Part shown: piece after piece, positions 1-8,194 of the stretch
Layout: each line of letters begins with the position of its first letter
Numbering within the stretch: position 1 is the first letter of the stretch
Assembly (NCBI GenBank): GCA_028290285.1
Contig: JAQGKD010000104.1
Coordinates: forward strand, 1-32,570
Length of the DNA stretch: 32,570 nucleotides
From: Hyphomicrobiales bacterium
Lineage (GTDB): Bacteria; Pseudomonadota; Alphaproteobacteria; Rhizobiales; Beijerinckiaceae
Reading direction: 5' to 3'
Translations under genes and position numbers: made by a program
Notes under the pieces: generated by a model
What the model saw: the letters and a program-made list of their open reading frames with translations, nothing else
The model's database searches: none
What the model was told of the DNA's origin: nothing

Positions 1-360
1 CCCGGCTGCACCTATTGCCACCCGCAGATTGCCAGCGTCGGCCTGACCGAAGCAAAGGCCAAGGAGCAGGGCGTCGCCATAAAGATCGGGCGCTTCTCCT
101 TCATCGGCAACGGCAAGGCCATTGCCCTGGGTGAACCCGAAGGTATGGTCAAGACGATCTTCGACGCAAAAACCGGCAAGCTGCTCGGCGCGCACATGAT
201 CGGCGCCGAGGTGACCGAACTCATCCAGGGCTATGTCGTCGCCATGAATTGCGAGACGACGGAAGAAGAGCTGATGCACGCCGTCTTCCCGCATCCGACA
301 CTCTCGGAAATGATGCATGAGAGCGTACTGGACGCCTACGGGCGCGCCATTCACAGCTGA
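1..360 (+). CDS. lpdA: Dihydrolipoamide dehydrogenase (E3), C-terminal part, 5' end outside the window
   Basis: The first 119 visible residues are the C-terminal dimerisation domain of a class I pyridine nucleotide-disulfide oxidoreductase. The segment HPQIASVGLTE opens the interface domain, and HPTLSE near the end carries the His-Glu pair that acts as the base at the active site of the partner subunit. E3 reoxidises the dihydrolipoyl groups of the pyruvate or 2-oxoglutarate dehydrogenase complexes and passes electrons to NAD+. The lipoate synthase gene 2.6 kb downstream suggests this is the E3 of the pyruvate dehydrogenase cluster. The frame runs open from base 1 to a TGA at 358-360. The FAD and NAD domains lie upstream of the window. 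Confidence 0.95.
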   Translation, partial: PGCTYCHPQIASVGLTEAKAKEQGVAIKIGRFSFIGNGKAIALGEPEGMVKTIFDAKTGKLLGAHMIGAEVTELIQGYVVAMNCETTEEELMHAVFPHPTLSEMMHESVLDAYGRAIHS

Positions 361-390
361 GACTCAGCAATGACGGGGCTGGAACAAGCA

Positions 391-433
391 GCCGGATGCT
401 GCAGGCAAGCATCCGGCAGAAATGTCAGTTTTT
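391..433 (+). terminator. Probable terminator after lpdA
   Basis: A perfect 10 bp inverted repeat (391-400 with 408-417, 7-base loop) lies 30 bases after the lpdA stop. A T5 run follows at 429-433. The T run is separated from the stem by 11 bases, so it is not a textbook intrinsic terminator, but position and stem strength suggest it ends the upstream transcript before the kinase gene. Confidence 0.55.
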
Positions 434-435
434 GA

Positions 436-501
436 CGCTTCAGCGTTTGGACTTAAGTCTCAAGCATATGCTTGGCAAATGGGTTTGTTTTCAGATATTG
501 C
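436..501 (+). promoter_or_regulatory. Palindrome cluster and candidate promoter of the histidine kinase gene
   Basis: Three short dyads lie in a row: ACGCT-TC-AGCGT (about 435-446), GACTTAAGTC (450-459) and the 14 bp perfect palindrome CAAGCATATGCTTG (461-474). The last overlaps a sigma70-like -35 box TTGGCA (472-477), followed at 18 bases by TATTGC (496-501). This AT-rich patch is unlike the GC-rich surroundings. A dimeric regulator binding over the -35 box would repress transcription. The promoter and operator roles are inferred. Confidence 0.4.
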
Positions 502-570
502 TTAGCTCGTGGCGGCGGATCGCACGTTTGTGGCGTGATCTGCTCGCACCGGAGCGAGGCCTGAAGACGG

Positions 571-2448
571 ATGGCTATAGGAATTGCCGAACGGAATTCG
601 ATTTCATCCCCGTTGCCCGCAGGCGTTGAGCCGCTGCTCATCGCCCTGGACTCGTATCGCGCCGCACTGCTGACCGCTCCGGTTCCATTCATGGTCGTCA
701 CTGTTGAAGGCGAGATCGTCCTCGTCAATCAGGCGTTCACCGCGGCAACGGGTTTCTCGGTCGCTGATCTTCCCCACATTCGCGACGCACTCAGAAAGAT
801 GCGGCGGATTTCGCCTGAGCAGATCGATGTTGTTCTCGATGGGTGGCGGCACGCAAAAGGCGCGTCGCAGATCGGATCGACGGAAATCTCGGTCTGGACG
901 CAGTGGAACGAGATGCGGACCTGGGTCATCCATACCAGCTGCCCCGTCATCTGGATGGACGGGCGCAGTGTCCTGCTCCAGACCGCCTTCGACATAACGG
1001 AGCAGCGCAGGCTGGAAGATGCTCTGCGGCGAAGCCAGGACGAGATGCGCGTCCGTCTCAGCGAGCTTGAGGCGCTTTATTCCAGCGCGCCACTTGGGCT
1101 GGGAATGCTCGACAGCAATCTCAAATATGTCCGCATCAACGCGGCCCTCGCCGACATCCATGGTTTCGGGGGCGCCGACCATATCGGACGTGGTGTTTTT
1201 GATGTCCTTCCCGACTTGCGCGACACGTACGAAGCCAGCCTGCGTCACGTTCTGAAAACCGGAGAGCCTGTGCGCGATAAGAAGTCGCGCCTGGAGAGAC
1301 CTGCGTCTCCTGGCGTCGTGCGCGATCTCGTCGAGAGTTTTTATCCCGTGCGGGATGCAGCAGGCGGGACCATCGGGCTTGGCGTGATCTGCCAGGACGT
1401 CACCGAACGCAATCGGGCCGAGGACGCGGCTGTCCGGGCCGATGCCGCCCTGCGCCGCACTCTCGACCTGCTGTTTCTCGCTTTGCGGACAGCCGGCGTA
1501 TCGGTGTTCGCGCAGGACACAAGCCTGCGTTACGCGTGGCTCGGCGGAGATCTGTTCGGTCGCCATGCCTCGGAGGCCTTGGGCGGAGCGGATGCTGATG
1601 TCCTGCCGCCCGACCTCGTCAAGCCAGTCACGGAACTGAAGAAGCAGGTGCTGGCCACAGGTGAGTCGGCGCAGGCCGATCTGCCCTATGTTGCCGACGG
1701 ACGAACGAACTGGTGCAATTTCCGGGTCGAGGCATGGCGCGACGAAAATGGCGCGGTCATGGGGCTGCTGGGCGCGGTCGCAGATATTTCCAAGCGGAAG
1801 ATGAGCGAACAGCACGTTCGTACGCTGATGAACGAGCTCGCGCACCGCTCGAAGAACCTACTGACTGTCATTCAGGTCATGGCGCGCCGCTCGGCGGCGC
1901 CGGAACTCTCGAGCATCGATTTCGTCGAATCCTTCGTGGAACGTCTGGCGGGCCTCGCGCAATCGCACGATCTCCTGGCGCGGGACGACTGGCGCGGCAT
2001 CGACATGCTGGAGCTGATGAACTCACAGGTCGGGCATCTCGACGACAAGATCAGTGGACGCATCACGGCTCGCGGGCCGGACGTGATTCTCAATGCCGTT
2101 GCGGCACAGAACTTCGGCATGGCCTTGCATGAACTCGCGACCAACGCGGTCAAATACGGCGCATTGTCGTGTCAGCATGGACAGGTCGCCGTCGAGTGGG
2201 CGCTGTCGCTGGAAGATCCAGAACGGCCCCGGCTCCTGCTCTCATGGACGGAGAGTGGCGGCCCGATGGTCAGAGAGCCGGTTCGACGGGGGTTCGGACG
2301 TCTCGTCATCGAGACGATCGCAGCGCGGGCGCTCAGCGGTGAGGTAGAGTTGATCTTCGATCCCGCAGGTGTCGTTTGCCGGATCGACGCGGCGGCCGAC
2401 GATGCGGTTCTGGTGGCTAACCTCCCTCGGGAAGCCGCAGAGGCTTGA
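571..2448 (+). CDS. HWE-family sensor histidine kinase with three PAS domains, no membrane segment
   Basis: This is a 625-residue cytoplasmic sensor kinase. Three PAS-like domains lie at about 28-145, 166-285 and 301-410; the first two end in the usual PAC-type DITEQRRLE and DVTERNRAE, the third in DISKRK. The kinase core follows: His425 in NELAHRSKNLL is the likely phosphoacceptor, the N-box reads HELATNAVKYG (His520, Asn525), and WTE at 559-561 gives the W-x-E signature. That His plus W-x-E defines the HWE family, common in alphaproteobacteria and related to blue-light and general-stress sensors. No transmembrane segment is visible, so the signal is probably internal. No response regulator lies beside it. 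PAS ligands (haem, flavin) cannot be told; I see no LOV NCRFLQ motif. The ATG at 571 has only a weak ribosome binding site. Confidence 0.9.
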   Translation: MAIGIAERNSISSPLPAGVEPLLIALDSYRAALLTAPVPFMVVTVEGEIVLVNQAFTAATGFSVADLPHIRDALRKMRRISPEQIDVVLDGWRHAKGASQIGSTEISVWTQWNEMRTWVIHTSCPVIWMDGRSVLLQTAFDITEQRRLEDALRRSQDEMRVRLSELEALYSSAPLGLGMLDSNLKYVRINAALADIHGFGGADHIGRGVFDVLPDLRDTYEASLRHVLKTGEPVRDKKSRLERPASPGVVRDLVESFYPVRDAAGGTIGLGVICQDVTERNRAEDAAVRADAALRRTLDLLFLALRTAGVSVFAQDTSLRYAWLGGDLFGRHASEALGGADADVLPPDLVKPVTELKKQVLATGESAQADLPYVADGRTNWCNFRVEAWRDENGAVMGLLGAVADISKRKMSEQHVRTLMNELAHRSKNLLTVIQVMARRSAAPELSSIDFVESFVERLAGLAQSHDLLARDDWRGIDMLELMNSQVGHLDDKISGRITARGPDVILNAVAAQNFGMALHELATNAVKYGALSCQHGQVAVEWALSLEDPERPRLLLSWTESGGPMVREPVRRGFGRLVIETIAARALSGEVELIFDPAGVVCRIDAAADDAVLVANLPREAAEA

Positions 2449-2503
2449 AACCAGCTTGAGCATCAGCCACCCTAGGTTTTTTATTGGTTTCGGGAGCGGT
2501 GAA

Positions 2504-2821
2504 ATGGATCAGCCTTTGTCTGTCATGGGGACGCCGGGTGTCGGCTTTTTCTCGCTGCTTCTGATCGGCGCGCTTGCCGGCTGGATTGCTGAGCGCGTGA
2601 CGCAATCCGATCACGGCCTCTTCACGAACATTCTCGTCGGCATCGCCGGCTCATTCGTCGGCTCCAAGCTGGCGGAGGCATTCGATGTGCGCCTCAATGG
2701 CTTCTTCGGGCACCTGATCGCGGCCGCGCTGGGCGCGGTCCTGGTGCTCTGGGCGTGGCGGGCGCTTCGTGGACGCCGGGACGTTCGGGGCCCGCTCGAC
2801 GGTGGACCTCCGGTTCGCTGA
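2504..2821 (+). CDS. GlsB/YeaQ/YmgE-family stress-response membrane protein
   Basis: This is a 105-residue very hydrophobic protein of the transglycosylase-associated (GlsB/YeaQ/YmgE) family. Three membrane segments are apparent: about 13-30 ([18 protein letters not shown]), 38-58 ([21 protein letters not shown]) and 65-86 ([22 protein letters not shown]), with glycines spaced as in the family. The tail is basic and then Gly/Pro rich. Members are small inner-membrane proteins linked to stress responses, with no biochemical function established. The ATG at 2504 was chosen because GGGAG lies 7 bases upstream; the same frame stays open further 5' inside the kinase gene but is not protein-like there. 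It sits between the kinase and lipA, same strand. Confidence 0.85.
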   Translation: MDQPLSVMGTPGVGFFSLLLIGALAGWIAERVTQSDHGLFTNILVGIAGSFVGSKLAEAFDVRLNGFFGHLIAAALGAVLVLWAWRALRGRRDVRGPLDGGPPVR

Positions 2822-2943
2822 GCACCTTCAAAACACACCTTGCGCTGAGCTCATGCCCGGAGGGCTTGGCTGGCACGCGCTGGCATGGGTTGGCGCGAGG
2901 CGTGAATGGTCGTAAACCAGCACGATCAACAAGCGAGACGTCA

Positions 2944-3927
2944 ATGGCTCTGGTTCTGGACCTGCTGAACAACGATCCCCGCAAAACCGGCGGGACGGCT
3001 GACACTCCGCGGCATCCGGAAAAGGCACATCGCCCGGACCAGCCCATTCTGCGCAAGCCGGACTGGATTCGGGTCAAGGCGCCCGGATCCCCCAAATGGG
3101 CCGAGACGCATCGGATCGTGAAGGAAAACGGCCTCGTCACCGTGTGTGAAGAGGCCGGCTGCCCCAACATCGGCGAGTGCTGGGAAAAGAAGCACGCCAC
3201 CTTCATGATCATGGGCGACACCTGCACGCGCGCCTGCGCCTTCTGCAACGTCAAGACAGGCATGCCCGGCGCGCTCGACCCGCACGAGCCGGAGCATATC
3301 GCGCAGGCTGTTGCCAAGCTCGGGCTCTCCCATGTCGTCATCACCTCGGTCGATCGCGACGATCTGGCGGACGGTGGCGCGGCGCATTTCGCGCGCGTGA
3401 TCCACGCCATCCGCGCGCTTTCGCCCAAGACCACGATCGAGATCCTGACCCCCGATTTCCTGCGCAAGGAAGGCGCTCTGGAGGTCGTCGTGGCCGCGCG
3501 TCCGGATGTGTTCAACCACAACCTCGAGACGGTGCCATCGAAATATCTGACGGTGCGCCCCGGTGCCCGCTACTTCCACTCCATCCGCCTCTTGCAGCGT
3601 GTGAAGGAGATTGATCCGTCCATCTTCACCAAGTCGGGCATCATGGTGGGGCTGGGCGAGGAGCGCCACGAGGTCCTGCAGTTGATGGACGACCTGCGCT
3701 CCGCCGACGTCGATTTCCTGACGATCGGCCAATATCTGCAGCCGACGCGCAAGCATCACCCCGTGATCCGTTTCGTGACGCCGGACGAATTCGTCTCTTT
3801 CGACAGCGTCGCGCGTGCCAAAGGCTTTCTGCTCGCGTCCGCGTCGCCGCTCACGCGCTCGTCCCATCACGCAGGCGAGGATTTTGCCCGCCTCAAGGCG
3901 GCGCGCGAGGCCAAGACCGGGCACTAA
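2944..3927 (+). CDS. lipA: Lipoyl synthase
   Basis: This 327-residue radical SAM enzyme inserts two sulfur atoms into protein-bound octanoyl groups to make the lipoyl cofactor of the 2-oxoacid dehydrogenases and glycine cleavage system. The radical SAM cluster ligands are Cys94, Cys98 and Cys101 (CTRACAFC). The auxiliary, sacrificial cluster ligands are Cys68, Cys73 and Cys79 (C-x4-C-x5-C), and the C-terminal [10 protein letters not shown] segment carries the serine ligand. Length and motifs are complete. The start at 2944 gives the usual short variable N-terminus; the open frame further upstream is Arg/Pro-rich and not family-like. Linkage with lpdA is usual in Hyphomicrobiales, where a RatA/COQ10-type gene often follows lipA directly. 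Confidence 0.96.
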   Translation: MALVLDLLNNDPRKTGGTADTPRHPEKAHRPDQPILRKPDWIRVKAPGSPKWAETHRIVKENGLVTVCEEAGCPNIGECWEKKHATFMIMGDTCTRACAFCNVKTGMPGALDPHEPEHIAQAVAKLGLSHVVITSVDRDDLADGGAAHFARVIHAIRALSPKTTIEILTPDFLRKEGALEVVVAARPDVFNHNLETVPSKYLTVRPGARYFHSIRLLQRVKEIDPSIFTKSGIMVGLGEERHEVLQLMDDLRSADVDFLTIGQYLQPTRKHHPVIRFVTPDEFVSFDSVARAKGFLLASASPLTRSSHHAGEDFARLKAAREAKTGH

Positions 3928-3935
3928 GTACGCTT

Positions 3936-3969
3936 CAGGGTCCGTGCGTGTTCCGGCGCCCGGACCCTG
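3936..3969. terminator. Bidirectional hairpin between convergent lipA and binding-protein gene
   Basis: A perfect 9 bp inverted repeat (CAGGGTCCG at 3936-3944, CGGACCCTG at 3961-3969) with a 16-base GC-rich loop sits exactly between the stop of lipA and the stop of the convergent gene. There is no strong T run, so efficiency is uncertain, but placement suggests it serves both directions. Confidence 0.55.
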
Positions 3970-3978
3970 TATTCGCCG

Positions 3979-4995
3979 CTATTTGTCCGCGCCGAATTCG
4001 CGCAGGAATTCATCGTCCATGGCCGCGGGCACCTGTGCCGAGACGTCGGTCTTCGCGTATTTCTGCTCGGCGGCGATACGCGCCAGGGCCTGCGTCTCCG
4101 GAACGGCGAGACGAACATCCCATCTGTTCAGGGTGAGCGACGCGAGCAGCACATCGGGCTTCAGCGGGAACAGCTTTTGCGATTCGACCTGCGTGCGCGC
4201 GGCGTCTTCATTGAGCCATCGGGTGGCCTCGATCAGGGTCGCGATAAGGGCGCGGGCCTTGCCCTTGTTCTTCTCAAGCCAGTCGCGTTTGACGGCGTAA
4301 ATCGTGTGGAGCGATCCGGCATCGGTGATGTCGGATTTCGAGAACATCGTGCCTATGCCTTCGGCGACCATTTGCGTGCCGTTGGGCTCCGTGGAGAAGA
4401 CGATGTCGAATTCGCCCGACCTGAGCGCCTGTGCGTGCTGCGCGAAGGCTGCGATGTTGGTGAGTTCGAAATCGGTACTTGCGTCGAGGCCGTTCTTCGA
4501 GAAGGAGGCGAGAGACAGAAGCTCGTTGATCGAGCCCCGCGAGGAGACGATTCGCAGCTTCTTCTTGTCGTTCGCCGCCTTCAGCCCCTTCCAGTCGCCC
4601 GGTGCGAGGCCGAGCTTCGTCGAAGTGATGATCGTGACATTGCCGCGTGAATTGCCGGCGATCTGAACGAAATCCAGATTGGTTTCGACGGCGCGCACGA
4701 GATGGGCCGAGGTCAGAAGGCCGACGTCGAGTTGTCCGTTGACCATGGCGGTCGTGACATCGACGGCATTGTTGAAGTTCACGGATTCGATCTTCAGGCC
4801 GTATTTCGACGCCAGACGCTCGGCGAGAACGACCGACATTCCGGCCGTCGTCTTCGTCCAGCCGATCGTGACCGTCCCCACATCCGGAAACTTGGGCGAC
4901 TGGGCATTGGCCTGCGTCGCTCCTGCCGCGCCCAGCGCGAGGCAGGCCGCCGTGAGCAGGGTACGTAACCCTCGTGTGGACGTGCCGAACTGCAT
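3979..4995 (-). CDS. NitT/TauT-type ABC transporter, periplasmic substrate-binding protein
   Basis: This is a 338-residue binding protein of the SsuA/TauA/NMT1-like superfamily. Residues 1-32 form a signal peptide with a basic start, an Ala/Leu core and cleavage after ATQANAQ. The mature part opens with a beta strand and the helix GMSVVLAERLASKYGLKIE. It then has the family-typical VTTAMVNGQLDVGLLTSAHLV stretch, in which the amount of ligand site exposed in domain 1 is set. Family substrates are sulfonates, nitrate/cyanate, pyrimidine precursors or aromatic acids; none can be assigned. It is the last gene of a permease-ATPase-binding protein operon on the minus strand, 36 bases after the ATPase. 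AGAGGAA lies 7 bases before the ATG. Confidence 0.88.
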   Translation of the reverse strand: MQFGTSTRGLRTLLTAACLALGAAGATQANAQSPKFPDVGTVTIGWTKTTAGMSVVLAERLASKYGLKIESVNFNNAVDVTTAMVNGQLDVGLLTSAHLVRAVETNLDFVQIAGNSRGNVTIITSTKLGLAPGDWKGLKAANDKKKLRIVSSRGSINELLSLASFSKNGLDASTDFELTNIAAFAQHAQALRSGEFDIVFSTEPNGTQMVAEGIGTMFSKSDITDAGSLHTIYAVKRDWLEKNKGKARALIATLIEATRWLNEDAARTQVESQKLFPLKPDVLLASLTLNRWDVRLAVPETQALARIAAEQKYAKTDVSAQVPAAMDDEFLREFGADK

Positions 4996-5031
4996 TTGAA
5001 CTTCCTCTGGCTTGTCGGGAAAGGCGGGGAC

Positions 5032-5823
5032 TTATTCAGCAAAGATGTCGGCATCCGCGGGCATGTGCGCCGTAAGCATGTCATAGAGTTCGCGTTTCAG
5101 GCTCGCGAATTCCGGCGAGAGAGGATCGCGCGGGCGGGCCATGTCGATGCGCAGTTCCCCCGTAAAACCGACCGCCTTGGGTGTCATGGCAACCACGCGT
5201 TCGCCGAGGAAGATTGCTTCCTCCAGGCTGTGCGTCACGAAGATGATCGTCGCCTGCGTCGCGCGCCAGATTCGGATGAGTTCCTTGTGCATGATCGCGC
5301 GCTGGAACGCGTCGAGCGCGCCGAAGGGTTCGTCCATCAGCAGCACCTTCGGCTTCAGTGCAAGTGCCCGCGCGATGGACACACGCTGCTGCATGCCGCC
5401 GGACAGTTTGTACACTGGGCGCTCGCTGGCCTCCGCAAGGCCAACAAGGTTGAGGAAATATTTTGCCGTTTCCGTGCGTTGTTTGGCCGGGATGTTCTGC
5501 ATACGCAGGCCGATTTCGATGTTCTCCCGCGCATTCAGCCAGGGCAGAAGCGCGTAATCCTGAAAGACCATCGCCTTGTCGGGCCCGGGGCCCACGATGG
5601 GCGCTCCGTCGATGAGGGCGCGTCCGGCGCTCGGCTTGTCGAAGCCTGCGATGATGTTCAGGAGGGTCGACTTGCCGCAGCCCGAGGGGCCGATCAGGAC
5701 GACGAATTCGCCCTTTCGCATTTCGAAATTGATGTCCTGCAGGACTTTGTTCTGCCCCGCATCCTTCGAGTAAAAGGTGCGGTCGAGAGCTTCGCAGGCG
5801 AGCACGACATCAGGATTCGGCAT
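5032..5823 (-). CDS. NitT/TauT-type ABC transporter ATP-binding protein (SsuB/TauB-like)
   Basis: This is a 263-residue ABC ATPase with every core motif intact: Walker A GPSGCGKST (45-53), Q-loop VFQDYALLPW (from 86), signature LSGGMQQR (140-147), Walker B VLLMDEP (160-166), D-loop GALD and H-loop His198. The Q-loop followed by ALLPW is typical of the nitrate/sulfonate/taurine importer group. I chose the ATG at 5823, which has GAGGT upstream and overlaps the permease stop by 14 bases, implying translational coupling. A longer reading from 5856 would add 11 residues with no better ribosome site. It energises the importer formed with the flanking permease and binding protein. Confidence 0.93.
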   Translation of the reverse strand: MPNPDVVLACEALDRTFYSKDAGQNKVLQDINFEMRKGEFVVLIGPSGCGKSTLLNIIAGFDKPSAGRALIDGAPIVGPGPDKAMVFQDYALLPWLNARENIEIGLRMQNIPAKQRTETAKYFLNLVGLAEASERPVYKLSGGMQQRVSIARALALKPKVLLMDEPFGALDAFQRAIMHKELIRIWRATQATIIFVTHSLEEAIFLGERVVAMTPKAVGFTGELRIDMARPRDPLSPEFASLKRELYDMLTAHMPADADIFAE

Positions 5824-6704
5824 GGATGCTGACCTCACGATGCCAACGCAGGACAATGGACTCGATCGAGAGAATGATGCGGTCCGACAGGAAGCCCATG
5901 ATGCCCAGAGTGATCATGGCGGCGATGACGACATCGAAACGGCCGAAGGAATAGGCGTCGAGCAGCGTGTAGCCGATGCCGGACTTTACGCTCATCATCT
6001 CAGCGACAATGATGAGGACCCAGGAAATACCCATGCCCAGGCGAAGGCCCACGAAGACAGAGGGCAGGGAGGCCGGCAGGATGAAAAACCAAAGCAGCCT
6101 CCACCCGCGCGCCCCGAGCATGCGACCCACCTTCAGCAGGCTGCGGTTGGCCCCGCGCACACCCTCGATCGTGTTGACCACGATCGGGAAGAAGGAGCCC
6201 AGTGCTACGAGGAACACCGCGCCCTTGAAGCCGAAGCCGAAGAAGACCAGCGACAAGGGCACCCAGGCGGTGACCGGAATCGGGCGCAGCAGATTGATGA
6301 ACGGGTCCATCAGATGGCCCATCAGCCTGCTCGCCCCCGTTGGCACTCCGATCAAAACGCCGAGTACGACGGCAATGGAATAGCCCATCAGGACGCGCTG
6401 CCCGCTCGACCAGATCGCTGAAAGCAGGGTACCCGAATAGCCGCCGTTCGAGGGGCTGCCAAAGGCCCAATCGATCATGGCGGCGGCGACCGTCACGGGG
6501 CGAGGGGAGTACGGAGGGCGGAAACACGCCTGCGGCGACCACACCCCACCAGAGGAAAACAAATGCGGCGGGAACGACGAGACCCAGCAGCGTGGGAGCA
6601 AGCGCGGTCAGTACGGAGCTGGCGTGAGGGTAGCCGTTTGCGCCAGCGACGATCTCGACCTCAGGCCGCAGGGGCTGATCGGCAACACCGGATTTCGTGC
6701 TCAT
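5810..6704 (-). pseudogene. NitT/TauT-type ABC permease (SsuC/TauC-like), broken by a one-base frameshift
   Basis: Two frames together make one complete permease of about 297 residues. The first, from the ATG at 6704 (GGAGG 12 bases upstream), encodes the cytoplasmic N-terminus, the first membrane helix (LLGLVVPAAFVFLWWGVV) and ends in FPPSVLPSP. The second continues with VTVAAAMIDW, five more membrane helices and the EAA loop (GRMLGARGW...LP) that docks on the ATPase. The switch falls in a run of four G at 6497-6500 (plus strand); removing one gives an unbroken LPSPVTVAAAMIDW reading typical of the family. No second lesion is visible, so this is either a recent inactivating insertion or a sequencing error. 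If real, the importer should be dead while its ATPase and binding protein remain intact. Confidence 0.8.
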
Positions 6705-7058
6705 CGGCTTGGATCGTCCCTCCGCTCTTTCACAGGGTGGCAGGATAGCGCGACGCTTAGCCTCAATGAAAGCACCAATAGGAAGCTTCGTGTGATGCAG
6801 ATTCAAGCATTCGGCGGGGGAACACGTCTTCGTCCGAGCGACGGCCCGCGCTGCGACCATAGGCCGGCATCATGCTGAAGGCATTGAAACAAACACGATG
6901 CCTGCGCAATTATCAGATGACACTTCGGCCTATCTACGGTGTAATTTGCGGACCGGATATCTCATCGAAAGAGCATCGTCAGGCTGAAGTTGTTCAGTGG
7001 TAACGGTCAGCTCTCGCCTCGATCGGGAGCCTCGCCTTCTCCAAGCAAGGGAAATCGG
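6705..7058. other. Divergent intergenic region between ABC operon and P-loop gene
   Basis: This 354-base stretch must hold the promoters of the minus-strand ABC operon and of the plus-strand gene at 7059. A possible plus-strand pair is TTGAAA (about 6885) and AATTAT (about 6909) with 18-base spacing. I see no strong inverted repeat and no small gene with a convincing ribosome site. Confidence 0.35.
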
Positions 7059-7646
7059 ATGTATCACCCGCGCCGGATCGAGATGGAACCGCCTCGACGC
7101 GTGATGGTCATCGGCAGCCCGGGGTCGGACAAGGCAAGCCTTTGCCGGGAGCTGTCGACTCGGCTCAATCTGCCCCTGATCGCGCTCGACCGCGAATATT
7201 GGCAGCCCGGCTGGAAACGCCCGGATCCAGCGGCGTGGCGGGCGCGCGTGGCCGAACTCGCGGGTCAGGACGAATGGGTCATCCAGGGCACCTATCCCTC
7301 GACGCTCGACATCAGGGCATTGCGGGCGGACTGGATCGTGTGGATAGACCTGCCCATGCCCGTCTGTTTCACGCGCAAGCTGCGGCAGATGCTTTCGGCG
7401 CGCAAGCAGAAGACGTCGGAGATCGCGACCGGCTGTCCGCGACGCTTCGATGCGAGCCTGCTGCGCTTCATCTGGAGCTTCCCCACGGTTGTTGCTCCGC
7501 GCATTGCCGCCCTCATTGCCCGCGAGCGGCGCAACCGCACCATCTTCATCCTCCGCACCAAGCATGAGCGTGAGGAATTCCTGGCTCGCGTGCCGACGCT
7601 CGGCGGCATGGGCCGGGACGTCGCCGACGGGAAGCCGGAGTCCTAG
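7059..7646 (+). CDS. P-loop kinase-like protein (adenylate-kinase/topology-modulation FlaR type) with altered Walker A
   Basis: This protein of 195 residues resembles the small P-loop proteins annotated as DNA topology modulation protein FlaR or adenylate-kinase-like. After about 20 residues comes a beta strand and VMVIGSPGSDKASL, the Walker A position. It is followed by the family features LNLPLIALDREYWQPGW, WVIQGTYPSTLDIR and ADWIVWIDLP, then a basic C-terminal half rich in Arg and Lys. The P-loop keeps the lysine but reads GSDKAS instead of GSGKST/S, losing the hydroxyl residue after the lysine that normally helps bind magnesium. The ATG at 7059 is chosen for CAAGGG 7 bases upstream; other in-frame starts exist at 6990, 7083 and 7104. 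The cellular role of this family is unknown. Confidence 0.7.
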   Translation: MYHPRRIEMEPPRRVMVIGSPGSDKASLCRELSTRLNLPLIALDREYWQPGWKRPDPAAWRARVAELAGQDEWVIQGTYPSTLDIRALRADWIVWIDLPMPVCFTRKLRQMLSARKQKTSEIATGCPRRFDASLLRFIWSFPTVVAPRIAALIARERRNRTIFILRTKHEREEFLARVPTLGGMGRDVADGKPES

Positions 7647-7726
7647 CTGGCCTGCAGTCCCGCAGCCGGGGCTATCGTCGCTGTCCTGCTATGCTATGAG
7701 AACGCCGGACCTGACCGGGATGATCG

Positions 7727-8188
7727 ATGCCTTCCTTCAATACGACACGCCGCGTCCGCCATGCGGCCTCCAAGATGTTCGACCTTGTCGCGGACGTGGA
7801 ATCCTATCCGGAGTTCCTGCCCCTCTGTCAGGCCTTGCGCGTGCGCAGGCGGGTCGAGAGCGGGGAGGGCGTGCAGATCGTCGTCGCGGAGATGCAGGTC
7901 GGCTACAAGGCGATCCGCGAGACGTTTACCAGCCGGGTGACGCTCGATCGTCCCCGCATGAAGATCCTGGTCGAATATGTCGACGGCCCGTTCAGCCACC
8001 TCGAAAACCGCTGGACCTTTCGGGACGTTGGCGAGGGATCGTCCGAAGTTGACTTTGCGATCACCTATGAATTCCGTAGCCGGACGCTGGGCCTCCTGAT
8101 GGGAGCGATGTTCGACACCGCGTTCCGCAAGTTCGCCGAAGCCTTCGAGGCGCGCGCGGACATCGTCTATGGCGCGCCCGCCTCCTGA
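7727..8188 (+). CDS. SRPBCC protein of the COQ10/RatA family (ubiquinone-binding type)
   Basis: This 153-residue protein matches the START-like (SRPBCC) family called COQ10 in mitochondria and RatA in Escherichia coli. Visible hallmarks are the opening basic strand, MFDLVADVESYPEFLPLCQALRV, the central DGPFSHLENRWTF and the last helix MFDTAFRKFAEAFEARA. COQ10 homologues bind ubiquinone and help respiration; the E. coli protein has been described as a ribosome-association toxin. The quinone role is the more likely one in an alphaproteobacterium. In many Hyphomicrobiales this gene directly follows lipA, whereas here 3.8 kb lies between. It ends 6 bases before the stop of the convergent binding-protein gene. 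Confidence 0.9.
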   Translation: MPSFNTTRRVRHAASKMFDLVADVESYPEFLPLCQALRVRRRVESGEGVQIVVAEMQVGYKAIRETFTSRVTLDRPRMKILVEYVDGPFSHLENRWTFRDVGEGSSEVDFAITYEFRSRTLGLLMGAMFDTAFRKFAEAFEARADIVYGAPAS

Positions 8189-8194
8189 TTAGCT

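Noticed and set aside
381..385. GGAAC upstream of the kinase gene
   Set aside because: No CGTT occurs at 16-18 bases downstream; the bases belong to the hairpin region after lpdA.
604..1845. A 413-codon minus-strand frame opposite the kinase gene
   Set aside because: No domain is recognisable, and the plus strand encodes PAS and HWE kinase motifs in full.
6497..6500. Programmed frameshift in the ABC permease
   Set aside because: There is no slippery heptamer or downstream structure that I can see, and permeases of this family are not known to use frameshifting. Mutation or sequencing error is simpler.
7727..8188. A RatA/RatB toxin-antitoxin pair
   Set aside because: No RatB-like partner follows, and alphaproteobacterial members fit the COQ10 quinone-binding role better.
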